Assembly (NCBI RefSeq): GCF_030063475.1
Contig: NZ_JASIRT010000008.1
Location: forward strand, 124,001 to 188,000
DNA length: 64,000 nt
Direction of reading: 5' to 3'
Source of the DNA: Roseomonas sp. E05
GTDB taxonomy: Bacteria; Pseudomonadota; Alphaproteobacteria; Acetobacterales; Acetobacteraceae
Part shown: one piece after another, positions 28,151 to 38,356 of the stretch
How the letters are laid out: each line of letters begins with the position of its first letter
How positions within the stretch are numbered: the stretch's first letter is position 1
The notes under the pieces: generated by a model
What the model was told of the DNA's origin: nothing
What the model saw: only the letters and a program-made list of their open reading frames with translations
The model's database searches: none
Made by a program: the position numbers and the translations under genes

Positions 28151-28789
28151 TCAGGCGTGGCCGGCGCTGCCGGAGAGCAGCAGCGGGTCGATATGCATCT
28201 TGGCCAGGGCCATGCGCCACTTCTCGTTCAGCGCGCCCTCGAAGAGCAGGGCCTCGTCCGCCGGCACGTTCAGCCAGGCGTTGCGCTGGATCTCCTCCTC
28301 GAGCTGCCCGGGGCCCCAGCCGGCATAGCCCAGCGCCAGCAGCCCGTGGCGCGGTCCGCCGCCGCCTGCGATGGCCTTCAGGATGTCCACGCTGGCGGTG
28401 AGCGCCAGGTCCCCGGTGACCTTGAGGCTGCCATCGCTTGACCAGTCGGTGGTGTGCAGCACGAAGCCACGACCGCCCTCGACCGGCCCGCCGGCCAGCA
28501 GCCGGATCTGCCGTTGCGGCGGCAGCGGCTGCACGTCGAGCTGCTTCAGCAGATCCTCGAAACTGAGATTGTCGAGCGCCTTGTTCAGGACGATGCCCAT
28601 CGCCCCGTCGGCGGAGTGGGCGCAGAGGCAGATCACCGAGCGGGTGAAGCGGGGATCCTGCATGCCGGGCATCGCCACCAGCAACTGTCCGCCCAGGTAG
28701 CTGCTTTGCAGCCCGCGACTGCGGCCGCCCCCTGCACCGGCGGTGCGGAAGCTTTCCGGAAGTTCGTTCTCGCGTGCGCGTCGTGCCAT
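28151..28789 (-). CDS. YqgE/AlgH family protein
   Basis: 212 aa. Start chosen at 28789 (MARRARENELPESF); the frame stays open upstream only as antisense of the peroxiredoxin gene. The conserved core is YLGGQLLVAMPGMQDPRF, FTRSVICLCAHS, GAMGIVLNKAL, GGPVEGGRGFVLH and LALGYAGWGPGQLEEEI. Widely conserved DUF179 protein of uncertain function, implicated in regulation of alginate and virulence genes in Pseudomonas. Divergent from the peroxiredoxin gene. Confidence 0.92.
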   Translation of the reverse strand: MARRARENELPESFRTAGAGGGRSRGLQSSYLGGQLLVAMPGMQDPRFTRSVICLCAHSADGAMGIVLNKALDNLSFEDLLKQLDVQPLPPQRQIRLLAGGPVEGGRGFVLHTTDWSSDGSLKVTGDLALTASVDILKAIAGGGGPRHGLLALGYAGWGPGQLEEEIQRNAWLNVPADEALLFEGALNEKWRMALAKMHIDPLLLSGSAGHA

Positions 28790-28836
28790 CGTGCACCCAA
28801 GATGGCGGCGCGAGGGGAAGGGTGCAAGCACCGCGG

Positions 28837-28865
28837 TTGACAGCGCCGGCGGCACCGTGAAATGC
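28837..28865 (+). promoter_or_regulatory. Possible peroxiredoxin promoter
   Basis: TTGACA at 28837-28842 is a perfect -35 consensus, about 50 bp before the peroxiredoxin start. The matching -10 after 17 bp (AAATGC) is poor, so support is limited. Confidence 0.3.
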
Positions 28866-28892
28866 CGGTGGCTCCACCTGGAGAGCACGTCC

Positions 28893-29375
28893 ATGTCCAT
28901 CAAGGCCGGTGACACGATTCCCGCCACGACCCTGACCCAGGCCACCGCCGAGGGCCCGCGCGAGCTGAGCACCGAGGCGCTGTTCGGCGGCAAGACCGTG
29001 GTGCTGTTCGGCGTGCCCGGCGCCTTCACGCCCACCTGCTCGGCGAAGCACCTGCCGAGCTTCCTGCGCAACATGGCGGCGCTGAAGGAGAAGGGCGTGG
29101 ATACCGTCGCCTGCATGGCGGTGAATGACGCCTTTGTCATGAACGCCTGGGCCAAGGACCAGGGCGTGTCCGACGAGGTGGTGATGATCGCCGACGGCTC
29201 CGGCGCGCTGACCCGTGCCCTCGGCCTGGAATTCGACCTGAGCGCCCGCGGCATGGGCGTGCGCTGCCAGCGTTTCGCGCTGGTGGCGAAGGATGGAAAG
29301 GTGGCGCATGTCGCCGTCGAGGCGCCGGGCGCCTTCGAGGTGTCCAGTGGCGAGGCGGTGCTCGCCGCGCTCTGA
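28893..29375 (+). CDS. Peroxiredoxin, Prx5 type
   Basis: Thiol peroxidase of 160 aa reducing H2O2 and organic hydroperoxides. The peroxidatic cysteine is C49 in VPGAFTPTCSAKHLP, the Prx5 signature; FVMNAWAKDQGV and ADGSGALTRALGLEFDLS match the family. Start at 28893. Several other redox-stress or Fe-S genes (SUF, Ohr) lie within 8 kb, though not in the same operon. Confidence 0.94.
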   Translation: MSIKAGDTIPATTLTQATAEGPRELSTEALFGGKTVVLFGVPGAFTPTCSAKHLPSFLRNMAALKEKGVDTVACMAVNDAFVMNAWAKDQGVSDEVVMIADGSGALTRALGLEFDLSARGMGVRCQRFALVAKDGKVAHVAVEAPGAFEVSSGEAVLAAL

Positions 29376-29437
29376 GGCGCGGCGCCGCCGGAAGAGGACC
29401 GAGGCCGGGGAGGCAGCTCTCCGGCCTTTTTCCGTGG

Positions 29438-30079
29438 CTAGGGGGCCGCCGCCGGGCCGGGTGGCTCCGGGCAGCGTGTGCCGGCGCCGCGCAGGCAGAT
29501 CAGCGGCCGCGCCGGGCGGGCCGCCGGCGGCAACGCCACCCAATCGCCGAATTCGGCCAGCACGCAGGCGGTGATGGGCGCCACCGGCAGGTGCCGCACC
29601 GCCTCCGGCGTCACCCAGGCCAGGCGCTCCAGCTCGCCCGAGCCGGCCAGGGTGCCGGTGGCCGCCTCCGCCGGCGCGAGGAGGAAGCGGGCGTTGAAGC
29701 GCATGGGGAAGTGGCGCGGCGTCACCGCCCGGCAGAGATAGTCCAGCCGGTCCAGCGCGGGGCGCGTGCCGCCCAGCACCAGGCCGGTCTCCTCCTCCAG
29801 CTCGCGCGCGGCGGCGACGGCCAGGGCGCGGGCGAGGCGGGCGGGGGCGCGGCGCTCCAGGGCGGCCCGTGTCTCGGGGCGCAGCTCCGTGGCGGCGGGG
29901 GTGGCGCGGTCGGCGAGATCCACCCGGCCGCCGGGAAAGACCAGCCGGTTCGGCATGAAGCGGTGCCCGGCGGCGCGGATCCCCATCAGCACCTCCACCG
30001 GGCCGGAGCGGGCTTGGCGCCAGAGAATCAGGCTGGCGGCGTGGCGCGGATGGACCACGCGCAGTTGGGTCGAGGACAT
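29438..30079 (-). CDS. Nudix hydrolase
   Basis: 213 aa. The Nudix motif is present in expanded form: VFPGGRVD near residue 50, an insertion of about 35 residues, then [12 protein letters not shown] with the metal-binding glutamates. The insertion places it with the larger Nudix proteins related to mammalian NUDT19/NUDT7 (CoA or acyl-CoA diphosphatases). Start at 30079 (MSSTQLRV). Divergent from the SUF regulator; its substrate is not deducible. Confidence 0.85.
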   Translation of the reverse strand: MSSTQLRVVHPRHAASLILWRQARSGPVEVLMGIRAAGHRFMPNRLVFPGGRVDLADRATPAATELRPETRAALERRAPARLARALAVAAARELEEETGLVLGGTRPALDRLDYLCRAVTPRHFPMRFNARFLLAPAEAATGTLAGSGELERLAWVTPEAVRHLPVAPITACVLAEFGDWVALPPAARPARPLICLRGAGTRCPEPPGPAAAP

Positions 30080-30126
30080 TGCCGCAACTTCGCACTGCGG
30101 ACGCCTCGCGGAAAGGTGGTGGCGCC

Positions 30127-30179
30127 TTGACAAGCGGGGGGCGCGAGCGCATCTGCCCGAAACTGGACAAGACAGGTCC
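30127..30179 (+). promoter_or_regulatory. Putative SUF promoter and operator
   Basis: TTGACA (30127-30132) is a good -35 element; no strong -10 is visible after it. Downstream, GGAC-N7-GTCC (30165-30179) forms a short dyad just before the ribosome binding site of the Rrf2 gene and is a candidate site for autoregulation. Both are suggestions from position and symmetry only. Confidence 0.3.
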
Positions 30180-30198
30180 GCTTTTAGGAGAGGTCCGC

Positions 30199-30660
30199 GT
30201 GTTGCGGCTGTCGAAACTGACGGATTACGCCGTGGTGGTGCTGGCCCGACTGGAGGCCGAAGGAGGCCTGCAGACCGCCCCTGGCCTCGCCGCTGCCACC
30301 GGCATCGCCGAGCCGACCGTGGCCAAGGTGCTGAAGCACTTGGCGCATGGCGGCCTGGTGGAAGGGGTGCGCGGGGCGCGGGGCGGCTATCGCCTGGCGC
30401 GGCCGCTCGCCGCCATGCCGCTGTCCGAGGTGATCTGCGCCATCGATGGCCCGATCGCCCTGACCGCCTGCGTCGATGGCGCCAGCGGCTGCTGCGAGAC
30501 GGAGGCGATCTGCGCCGTGCGCGGCCGCTGGGACAAGGTGAACGAAGCCATCCGCAGCGCGTTGTCCGACATCACCCTGGCCGACCTGGCGCCACCGGGC
30601 GCGCCGTCCTGCCGCCGCCCGACCCTGCCGGCCCAGCCGGCCCACCTGCCTGCCGAGTAG
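30199..30660 (+). CDS. Rrf2 family SUF system regulator
   Basis: 153-aa Fe-S-sensing transcription factor. Start is the GTG at 30199, with AGGAG eight bases upstream, giving [20 protein letters not shown], the typical start of this group; the ATG at 30079 would add 40 non-conserved residues. A winged helix (about 25-65, [25 protein letters not shown]) is followed by candidate cluster ligands C91, C98, C99 and C105. It precedes sufB by 14 bp and is probably an autoregulated repressor of the SUF operon. Confidence 0.9.
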   Translation: MLRLSKLTDYAVVVLARLEAEGGLQTAPGLAAATGIAEPTVAKVLKHLAHGGLVEGVRGARGGYRLARPLAAMPLSEVICAIDGPIALTACVDGASGCCETEAICAVRGRWDKVNEAIRSALSDITLADLAPPGAPSCRRPTLPAQPAHLPAE

Positions 30661-30674
30661 GGAAGAAGAACACC

Positions 30675-32171
<1,497 letters not shown>

Positions 32172-32173
32172 TC

Positions 32174-32220
32174 GATCCGATGGCCGGAGCGCCGCAGGGC
32201 GCGGAGGCCTGAAGCGGATC
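32174..32220 (+). other. Three-part stem-loop between sufB and sufC
   Basis: Nested complementary blocks: GATCCG (32174-32179) with CGGATC (32215-32220), GGCC with GGCC inside, and GCGCC-GCAG-GGCGC at the tip. It starts directly after the sufB stop and ends 28 bp before the sufC ATG. It could set relative SufB/SufC levels or protect the sufB 3' end. Confidence 0.45.
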
Positions 32221-32248
32221 GCGCGAGATTTGGGACGGAATAAGAACA

Positions 32249-32992
32249 ATGCTGAAGATCGAAGGACTGACCGCTGAGGTCGAGGGCAAGGAGATCCTCA
32301 AGGGGATCGACCTGGAAGTGCCGACCGGCGAGATCCACGCCATCATGGGGCCGAACGGCTCGGGCAAGTCCACGCTCTCCTACGTGCTGTCGGGGCGCGA
32401 GGGCTATGAGATCACCGGCGGCAGCGCCACCTTCAACGGGCAGGACCTGCTGGCGATGGAACCGGAGGAGCGCGCTGCCGCGGGCCTCTTCCTGGCCTTC
32501 CAGTACCCGGTGGAGCTGCCGGGCGTGGGCAATGCCAACTTCCTGCGCACCGCGCTGAACGCCATCCGCCGCGGCAAGGGCGAGCCCGAGCTGGACGCCA
32601 TGCAGTTCCTCAAGCTGGCGCGCGAGCGGATGAAGGCGCTCTCCATGCCGGAGGACATGCTGAAGCGCGGCGTCAATGTCGGCTTTTCCGGCGGCGAGAA
32701 GAAGCGCAACGAGGTGCTGCAGATGGCGCTGCTGAACCCCAGCCTCGCCATCCTGGACGAGACCGACTCCGGCCTCGATATCGACGCGCTGAAGATCGTG
32801 GCCGAGGGCGTGAACGCCATGCGCGGCCCGAACTTCTCCTCGCTGGTCATCACCCACTACCAGCGCCTGCTCGACTACATCGTGCCGGACCGCGTGCATG
32901 TGCTGATGAACGGCCGCATCGTGCAGTCCGGCGGCCCCGAGCTGGCCAAGCAGCTGGAGGCGGGCGGCTACAACTCGGTGCAGGCGGCATGA
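32249..32992 (+). CDS. sufC: Fe-S cluster assembly ATPase SufC
   Basis: ABC-type cytosolic ATPase of the SufBCD complex, 247 aa. Walker A GPNGSGKST, signature FSGGEKKRNEVLQ, Walker B LAILDETDSGLDIDAL and switch histidine in VITHYQRLLDYI, all as in the family. Start ATG at 32249; stop overlaps the sufD start by 4 bp. Confidence 0.97.
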   Translation: MLKIEGLTAEVEGKEILKGIDLEVPTGEIHAIMGPNGSGKSTLSYVLSGREGYEITGGSATFNGQDLLAMEPEERAAAGLFLAFQYPVELPGVGNANFLRTALNAIRRGKGEPELDAMQFLKLARERMKALSMPEDMLKRGVNVGFSGGEKKRNEVLQMALLNPSLAILDETDSGLDIDALKIVAEGVNAMRGPNFSSLVITHYQRLLDYIVPDRVHVLMNGRIVQSGGPELAKQLEAGGYNSVQAA

Positions 32993-34296
32993 GCGCAACC
33001 GGTGACATCATCATGGCCGAGAACGCGCTGACCGAACCCGGCGCGTCCGGCTTCCTGCACCGCTTCGAGGGGCTGCGCGCCCGCCTGCCGGGGCAGCGCC
33101 TGCCCTGGCTGGCCGCGCGCCGCGAGGCGGCCGCCGAGGCCTTCCGCGCCCAGGGCTTCCCGACCCGCCGCGTCGAGGCCTGGAAGTACACCGACCTCGC
33201 GCCGCTGACCCAGGCCGGCTTCGGCGAGGCGCTGACCTCGGTGGACGGCGCCATGACGCTGCCGCGCGCCGCCGCGCCGCGCCGCGTGGTTTTCGTGGAT
33301 GGCCGCTTCCGCCCGGACCTCTCGGACCCCGAGGCGCCGGTGCGCAGCCTGGCGCAGCATCTCGGCGCGGCCGAGGGCCTGCTCGGCAGCCTCGCCCGCA
33401 TCGAGGACCTGCCGCTGGTGGCGCTGAACACGGCCATGTTCGAGGATGGCGCGCTGATCGACCTCGCTCCCGGCGAGGATGGCGGCGTGGTCGAGCTGCT
33501 GCATGTCACGCTCGCCGACCGCCCGGTGGCCGTGCATCCGCGCCACCTGGTGCGGCTGGGCGCGGGCGCGAAGCTGGTGCTGATCGAGCGCAACTGGGGC
33601 CATGGCGAAAGCCGCTATCTCAACAGCCCGGTGCTGGAGTTCGAGGTGGCGGCGGATGCTCATGTCACCCATGCCCGGCTGCAGCAGGAGGGAAAGGGAG
33701 GCATTCACCTCTCGACCGTCTTCGCCCGCGTGGCTGAAGAGGGCACCTATGATAGCTTCCTGCTGCATGCCGGCGCGAAGCTGGCGCGCAGCGAGGCGCA
33801 TGTGGTCCTCGCCGGCCCGAAGGCCGCCGCCCATCTGAACGGTGCCCAGTTGCTGGGCGACGGGCAGCATGGCGACTGCACCACCTTCCTGGAGCATGCG
33901 GCGCCGGACTGCCCGAGCCGCCAGACGGTGAAGACGGTGCTGGCCGGCAAGTCGCGCGGCGTCTTTCAGGGCAAGATCCTGGTGGACCAGATCGCGCAGC
34001 GCACCGACGGCTACCAGATGAACCAGGCGCTGCTGCTCTCCGATCAGGCCGAGATCGACAGCAAGCCGCAGCTTGAGATCTATGCCGACGATGTGAAATG
34101 CAGCCACGGCGCCACCGTGGGCGAACTGGACGAGGACCAGATCTTCTACCTGCGTTCGCGCGGCATTCCCGAGGCCACGGCGCGCTCGCTGCTGATCGAG
34201 GCCTTCCTGCAGGAAGCGGTCGAGAGCGTCGCCGACGAGACGGCGCGTGCCGCGCTCGCCGAGGCGGTCTCCGGCTGGTGGGAGAAGATGGCGTGA
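32989..34296 (+). CDS. sufD: Fe-S cluster assembly protein SufD
   Basis: 435 aa SufB paralogue forming the SufBC2D complex. The N-terminal helical part (RRVEAWKYTDL) is typical, and the C-terminal core has DDVKCSHGATVGELDEDQIFYLRSRGI and the terminal helices EATARSLLIEAFL. ATGA overlap with sufC and TGATG overlap with sufS indicate coupled translation. Confidence 0.95.
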   Translation: MSATGDIIMAENALTEPGASGFLHRFEGLRARLPGQRLPWLAARREAAAEAFRAQGFPTRRVEAWKYTDLAPLTQAGFGEALTSVDGAMTLPRAAAPRRVVFVDGRFRPDLSDPEAPVRSLAQHLGAAEGLLGSLARIEDLPLVALNTAMFEDGALIDLAPGEDGGVVELLHVTLADRPVAVHPRHLVRLGAGAKLVLIERNWGHGESRYLNSPVLEFEVAADAHVTHARLQQEGKGGIHLSTVFARVAEEGTYDSFLLHAGAKLARSEAHVVLAGPKAAAHLNGAQLLGDGQHGDCTTFLEHAAPDCPSRQTVKTVLAGKSRGVFQGKILVDQIAQRTDGYQMNQALLLSDQAEIDSKPQLEIYADDVKCSHGATVGELDEDQIFYLRSRGIPEATARSLLIEAFLQEAVESVADETARAALAEAVSGWWEKMA

Positions 34297-35549
34297 TGGA
34301 CGGGGCGGTGGCGCCAAAGAACACGGGCGGCTTCGACGTCGCGCGCATCCGGCAGGATTTCCCGATCCTGTCGCAGAAGCAGCGCGGCAAGGATCTGGTG
34401 TTCCTCGATTCCGGCGCCTCCGCCCAGAAGCCGCGCCAGGTCATCGAGGCCATGACGCGGATGATGGAAAGCGGCTACGCCAACGTCCATCGCGGCGCCT
34501 ATCTCCTCTCCGAGCGCGCGACCGAGGCCTATGAGGCGGCACGGCGCGCCGTCGCCGGCTTCCTGAGCGCGCGCAGCGAGCGCGAGATCGTCTTCACCGG
34601 CTCCTCCACTGCCGCCATCAACCTCGTGGCGCACAGCTACGGGCGCGGCGTGCTGAAGCCGGGGCAGGCGGTGCTGATCTCCGAGATGGAGCATCACGCC
34701 AATCTGGTGCCCTGGCACATGCTGCGGATGTCGCATGGCATCGAGCTGCGCGTGGCCCGCGTCACCGATGCCGGCGAGCTGGACATGGCTGACCTGGAGG
34801 CCAAGCTGGCCGACGGCAAGGTCGGGCTGGTCGCCGTCACGCACATGTCGAACGTGCTGGGCACCGTGACCCCGGCCGAGCGCATCGCGAAGCTGGCCCA
34901 TGCCCATGGTGCGAAGCTGCTGCTGGATGGCTCCCAGGCCGCCGTGCACCGCCGCGTGGACGTGCAGGCGCTGGACTGCGACTTCTACGTCTTCACCGGC
35001 CACAAGCTCTACGGCCCGACCGGCATCGGCGTGCTCTGGGGCCGGATGGAGCTGCTGGAGGCCATGCCGCCCTTCCTGGGCGGCGGCGACATGATCGCCG
35101 AGGTCACGCTGGAGGGCTTTCTGCCCGCGCCCGTGCCCGCCAAGTTCGAGGCCGGCACGCCGCCGATCGTCGAGGCGGTCGGGCTGCACGCGGCCATCGA
35201 CTATGTGCAGGCCCTCGGCATGCCGGCCATCGAGGCGCATGAGCGGCACCTCGTGGACCATGCCATGCAGCGGCTCTCGGCCGTCGAGGGGCTGACCCTG
35301 CTCGGCCATGCGCAGGACCGCGGCGGCGTCTTCGCCTTTGCGCTCGACAACGCCCATGCCCATGACCTGGCGACATTGCTGGACCGCGCGGGGATCGCGG
35401 TGCGCTCGGGGCGCCATTGCGCCGAGCCGCTGCACGCCCGATTTAACGTGGAAAGCACCTGCCGGGCCTCCTTCGGCCTCTACACGACCGAAGGCGAGGT
35501 GGATTACCTCGCAGAGGCACTCGGGAAGGCACGGGAGTTCTTCCGCTGA
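34296..35549 (+). CDS. sufS: Cysteine desulfurase SufS
   Basis: PLP enzyme taking sulphur from cysteine for the SUF machine. 417 aa, group II. The PLP lysine is in FTGHKLYGPTG, the nucleophilic cysteine in RSGRHCAEPLHARF, and the substrate-binding MSNVLGTVTP and SQAAVH motifs are present. The start at 34296 shares one base with the sufD stop (TGATG). Its sulphur acceptor is probably the next gene product, SufU. Confidence 0.96.
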   Translation: MDGAVAPKNTGGFDVARIRQDFPILSQKQRGKDLVFLDSGASAQKPRQVIEAMTRMMESGYANVHRGAYLLSERATEAYEAARRAVAGFLSARSEREIVFTGSSTAAINLVAHSYGRGVLKPGQAVLISEMEHHANLVPWHMLRMSHGIELRVARVTDAGELDMADLEAKLADGKVGLVAVTHMSNVLGTVTPAERIAKLAHAHGAKLLLDGSQAAVHRRVDVQALDCDFYVFTGHKLYGPTGIGVLWGRMELLEAMPPFLGGGDMIAEVTLEGFLPAPVPAKFEAGTPPIVEAVGLHAAIDYVQALGMPAIEAHERHLVDHAMQRLSAVEGLTLLGHAQDRGGVFAFALDNAHAHDLATLLDRAGIAVRSGRHCAEPLHARFNVESTCRASFGLYTTEGEVDYLAEALGKAREFFR

Positions 35550-36016
35550 TGTTCGACGATCTGCGCGACCTCTATCAGGAGGTCATCCTCGACCACGGCC
35601 GCAAGCCGCGCAACTTCCGCCGGCTGGAGGATGCCGACCGCTCCGGCCGCGGCGACAACCCGATGTGCGGCGACCGCATGCAGCTCTGGGTCAAGCTGGC
35701 GCCGGATGGCCGGCTGGCCGATGTCGCCTTCCAGGGCAAGGGCTGCGCCATCTCGATGGCCAGCGCCAGCCTGATGACCGAGACGGTGCGCGGCAAGACC
35801 CAGGACGAGGCCCGCGAACTGGCGGAAAAGTTTCGCGAGCTGGCGATGACCGGCACCTGCCCGGATTGCGGCGCCTCGCTGTCGGACGAGATGGAGCGAC
35901 TGCAGGTGCTTGGCGGCGTCTCCGAGTTCCCCAGCCGGGTGAAGTGCGCGACGCTCGCCTGGCACACGCTGAACGCCGCGCTGGAAAACTCGGGCAAGGA
36001 GGTGAGCAGTGAGTGA
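35549..36016 (+). CDS. sufU: SUF scaffold/sulphur acceptor SufU
   Basis: IscU-like protein, 155 aa, begins LRDLYQEVILDHGRKPRNF. Zinc/catalytic ligands are C40, D42, C66 and C133 (NPMCGDR, GKGCAIS, VKCATL). The SufU-type insertion is present between the second and third cysteine and contains an additional CPDC pair (C104, C107). Partners SufS as zinc-dependent sulphur acceptor. TGATG overlap with sufS; the sufT start lies inside its 3' end. Confidence 0.93.
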   Translation: MFDDLRDLYQEVILDHGRKPRNFRRLEDADRSGRGDNPMCGDRMQLWVKLAPDGRLADVAFQGKGCAISMASASLMTETVRGKTQDEARELAEKFRELAMTGTCPDCGASLSDEMERLQVLGGVSEFPSRVKCATLAWHTLNAALENSGKEVSSE

Positions 36017-36389
36017 CGGAACCCCTGCCATGGACACGCCACAGGAGGCCCATGGCGCCTGGACGCCGGACGGCGAAACCACGCCGCGCGTCTCCGAGGA
36101 CGCGGTGATCAGCGCGATCGCGCAGGTCTATGACCCGGAGATCCCGGTCAATATCTATGAGCTGGGCCTGATCTACGCCGTCGAGATCGGCGAGGACGGC
36201 GCGGTGAAGGTGGAGATGACGCTGACCGCGCCTTCCTGCCCCTCCGCGCAGGAACTGCCGGCGCAGGTGGAGGAGATGGTCCGTACCGTCGCCGGTGTCA
36301 CCGATGTGAAGGTCGAGGTGGTCTGGGACCCGCCCTGGGACCCCTCGCGCATGAGCGAGGACGCCCGGCTGGCGTTGAACATGTACTGA
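36009..36389 (+). CDS. sufT: SUF system maturation protein SufT (MIP18/DUF59)
   Basis: 126 aa. The GTG at 36009 is the start because AAGGAGGTG lies just upstream; the ATG at 36030 is an alternative. The MIP18/DUF59 core is YDPEIPVNIYELGLIY, MTLTAPSCPSAQELPAQVE and VWDPPWDPSRMSEDARL. SufT helps mature Fe-S enzymes. It overlaps sufU by 8 bp. Confidence 0.93.
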   Translation: MSDGTPAMDTPQEAHGAWTPDGETTPRVSEDAVISAIAQVYDPEIPVNIYELGLIYAVEIGEDGAVKVEMTLTAPSCPSAQELPAQVEEMVRTVAGVTDVKVEVVWDPPWDPSRMSEDARLALNMY

Positions 36390-36413
36390 GCCCTCGCCAC
36401 CTGAGAGGTCGAG

Positions 36414-36782
36414 ATGAGCACCACCACGACGACGCCCCGCCCCGCCCGTTCCCTGCCGCCGCTGATGCAGCTTTCCGATACGGCGGCCGAACGCCTGCGC
36501 GCGCTCTATGCCGGCGCGCAGGAGGGTAAGCTGCTGCGTATCGGCGTCAGCACCAAGGGCTGCTCAGGCATGGCCTATGACCTGACCTGGGCGGATGCGC
36601 CCGGCCCCGGCGACGAGAAGGTCACCGACAAGGGGGTGACCGTGCTGGTGGATCGCAAGGCCACCCTGTTTCTGATCGGCACCATCATGGATTACGAGGT
36701 GAAGGCCATGTCGGCCGGCTTCACCTTCACGAATCCGAATGAGAAGGGCCGCTGCGGCTGCGGGGAGAGTTTCCACGTCTGA
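36414..36782 (+). CDS. sufA: A-type Fe-S carrier (SufA/HesB-IscA family)
   Basis: 122 aa. The three conserved cysteines are in STKGCSGMAYDL and the C-terminal GRCGCGESF. A 15-residue Thr/Pro-rich N-terminal extension precedes the core. Carries clusters from SufBCD to target proteins. Last gene of the SUF operon, 24 bp after sufT. Confidence 0.93.
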   Translation: MSTTTTTPRPARSLPPLMQLSDTAAERLRALYAGAQEGKLLRIGVSTKGCSGMAYDLTWADAPGPGDEKVTDKGVTVLVDRKATLFLIGTIMDYEVKAMSAGFTFTNPNEKGRCGCGESFHV

Positions 36783-36832
36783 AGGTGCTCCCACCCTTCA
36801 GGCAAGCCGTCAAACCAGTCATGGAGGATCGA

Positions 36833-37246
36833 ATGGCGCTCTACACCGGCACCGCCACCGCGAAAGGTGGCCGCAACGGTCATGTGGAAAGCAGCGACGG
36901 GCTGCTCAAGTTCGACCTTTCCATCCCCAAGGCGATGGGCGGCCCCGGCAAGGAGGGCGCGACCAACCCGGAGCAGCTTTTCGCCGCCGGCTATGCCGCC
37001 TGCTTCGGCAGCGCGGTGGATGCGGTGGGACGACAGAAGAAGCTCGACACGGCCGGTGCGGAAGTCACCTGCAATGTCGGCATCGACAAGGTGGAAGGTG
37101 GCTTTCAGCTCTCCGCCCGGATCCAGGTGAAGCTGCCGGCGCTGGACAAGGCGCAGGCCCAGGAGGTGGCCGAGGCGGCGCATCAGATGTGCCCCTATTC
37201 CAAGGCCACCCGCGGCAATATCGACGTCTCGCTCGAAGTCCTCTGA
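36833..37246 (+). CDS. ohr: Organic hydroperoxide resistance protein (Ohr)
   Basis: 137-aa OsmC/Ohr fold peroxidase detoxifying organic hydroperoxides through C57 (GYAACFGSA) and C120 (HQMCPYSKAT), both in place. GATNPEQLFAAGYAACF is the family signature. Start at 36833 with GGAGGATC upstream; the ATG at 36821 contains that ribosome binding site and is unlikely. Lies 50 bp after sufA on the same strand, so may be cotranscribed. No OhrR regulator is adjacent. Confidence 0.94.
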   Translation: MALYTGTATAKGGRNGHVESSDGLLKFDLSIPKAMGGPGKEGATNPEQLFAAGYAACFGSAVDAVGRQKKLDTAGAEVTCNVGIDKVEGGFQLSARIQVKLPALDKAQAQEVAEAAHQMCPYSKATRGNIDVSLEVL

Positions 37247-37257
37247 TTCCGGAGGGA

Positions 37258-37278
37258 CCGGGGGTGTCGTACCCCCGG
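37258..37278. terminator. Terminator hairpin between convergent genes
   Basis: Perfect 8-bp stem CCGGGGGT/ACCCCCGG, 5-nt loop, between the stops of ohr (37246) and the metallo-beta-lactamase gene (37286). It can serve both strands. No long T-tract. Confidence 0.55.
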
Positions 37279-37285
37279 CCGTGTC

Positions 37286-38284
37286 TCAAGCTTCGCTCGA
37301 CCAGTTCGCGGGCACGAAGCGGTAGCCCTCGCCTTCCTTCGCCACATAGCCGTTGGCGGGGAAGGGGAAGTGATAGCCGATGCAGCGCATCCGGTCCGTC
37401 GCCACCTGGTCGAAGACCTTCCGGCGGGTCGCCTCCGCCTTCTCCGCATCCATGTCGAAGACGAGGTGCCAGCCCGGATGGGCCAGGTTCAGCTCGGGCC
37501 GGTTGGTAACGTCGCCCAGCAGCATGACCTGCGTGCCGCCGTCGGAGAGCAGGTAGCTGGTATGACCCGGCGTGTGCCCGAAGGTCGGCTGGGCCTGGAT
37601 GCCCGGCGCCACCTCGGCCGTGCTCTCGATCTGCCGGATGCGGCCTTTATAGGGCGCGAAGCGCTTACGGACGTTCTCGAAGGCACCCTTCATGCCCTGC
37701 GGCGCGCGGCTCATCTGGCCGTCGTCCATCCAGAAGTCCCATTCCGCCCTCGGCACGACCACTTCCGCCTTGGCGAAGACCGGGCTGCCCTCGGCATCGG
37801 TGAGGCCGGTGATGTGATCGCCATGGAAGTGCGTCAGCACGACCAGCGCGATATCATCGGGCGAGAGGCCGGCGGCGCGCATGTTCGCCGGGATGTGCCC
37901 GGCCGTCCGACCGAGTTGCCCGCCGGTGCCGGTGTCGAACAGCACCAGTCCCTGCGGCGTCTCCAGCAGCGTGGCGGTATAAGGGATCGGCATCTGCTCG
38001 GTGGGCAGGAAGGCCGCGCGCAGGGCTGCCTCCACCGCCGCCGGCTCGGCGTTGCGCACGAAGCCCTGGGTGGGGCTGGGGCGGCTGCCGAAGCCGTCAT
38101 GCAGCAGGGTGACCATCCGGCTGCCCAGGCGGAAGCGGTAGAAGCCCGGCGCCTGCTGCGTCGGGCCGGAGGATGCGGCCGGCGCGCCCTGCGCCAGCGC
38201 CTCCACCACCCCCAGCCGCAGGAGAGCGGGTGCCGCCAGCGCCAGGCCAGCGGCTTGCAACAGGCTGCGTCGGTCGAATTCCAT
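37286..38284 (-). CDS. Exported metallo-beta-lactamase-fold hydrolase
   Basis: 332 aa. The twin-arginine signal DRRSLLQAAGLALAAPALLR suggests Tat export to the periplasm. The zinc-binding motif THFHGDHITG, the downstream FGHTPGHTSY histidine and GDVT aspartate complete a dinuclear site. Related to lactonase/quorum-quenching and alkylsulphatase-like MBL proteins; the substrate cannot be assigned. Convergent with ohr. Confidence 0.88.
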   Translation of the reverse strand: MEFDRRSLLQAAGLALAAPALLRLGVVEALAQGAPAASSGPTQQAPGFYRFRLGSRMVTLLHDGFGSRPSPTQGFVRNAEPAAVEAALRAAFLPTEQMPIPYTATLLETPQGLVLFDTGTGGQLGRTAGHIPANMRAAGLSPDDIALVVLTHFHGDHITGLTDAEGSPVFAKAEVVVPRAEWDFWMDDGQMSRAPQGMKGAFENVRKRFAPYKGRIRQIESTAEVAPGIQAQPTFGHTPGHTSYLLSDGGTQVMLLGDVTNRPELNLAHPGWHLVFDMDAEKAEATRRKVFDQVATDRMRCIGYHFPFPANGYVAKEGEGYRFVPANWSSEA

Positions 38285-38356
38285 CGAGACCTCCCTTAAG
38301 GCGCGCTGCGCCCCTCTCCAAGGGTGGGGAGGCCTTGGGCCCGGTCAAGACGCTTC

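Noticed and set aside
27654-30170. 838-codon minus-strand frame over YqgE, peroxiredoxin and Nudix genes
   Set aside because: It crosses several genes of known families in other frames and carries no domain itself.
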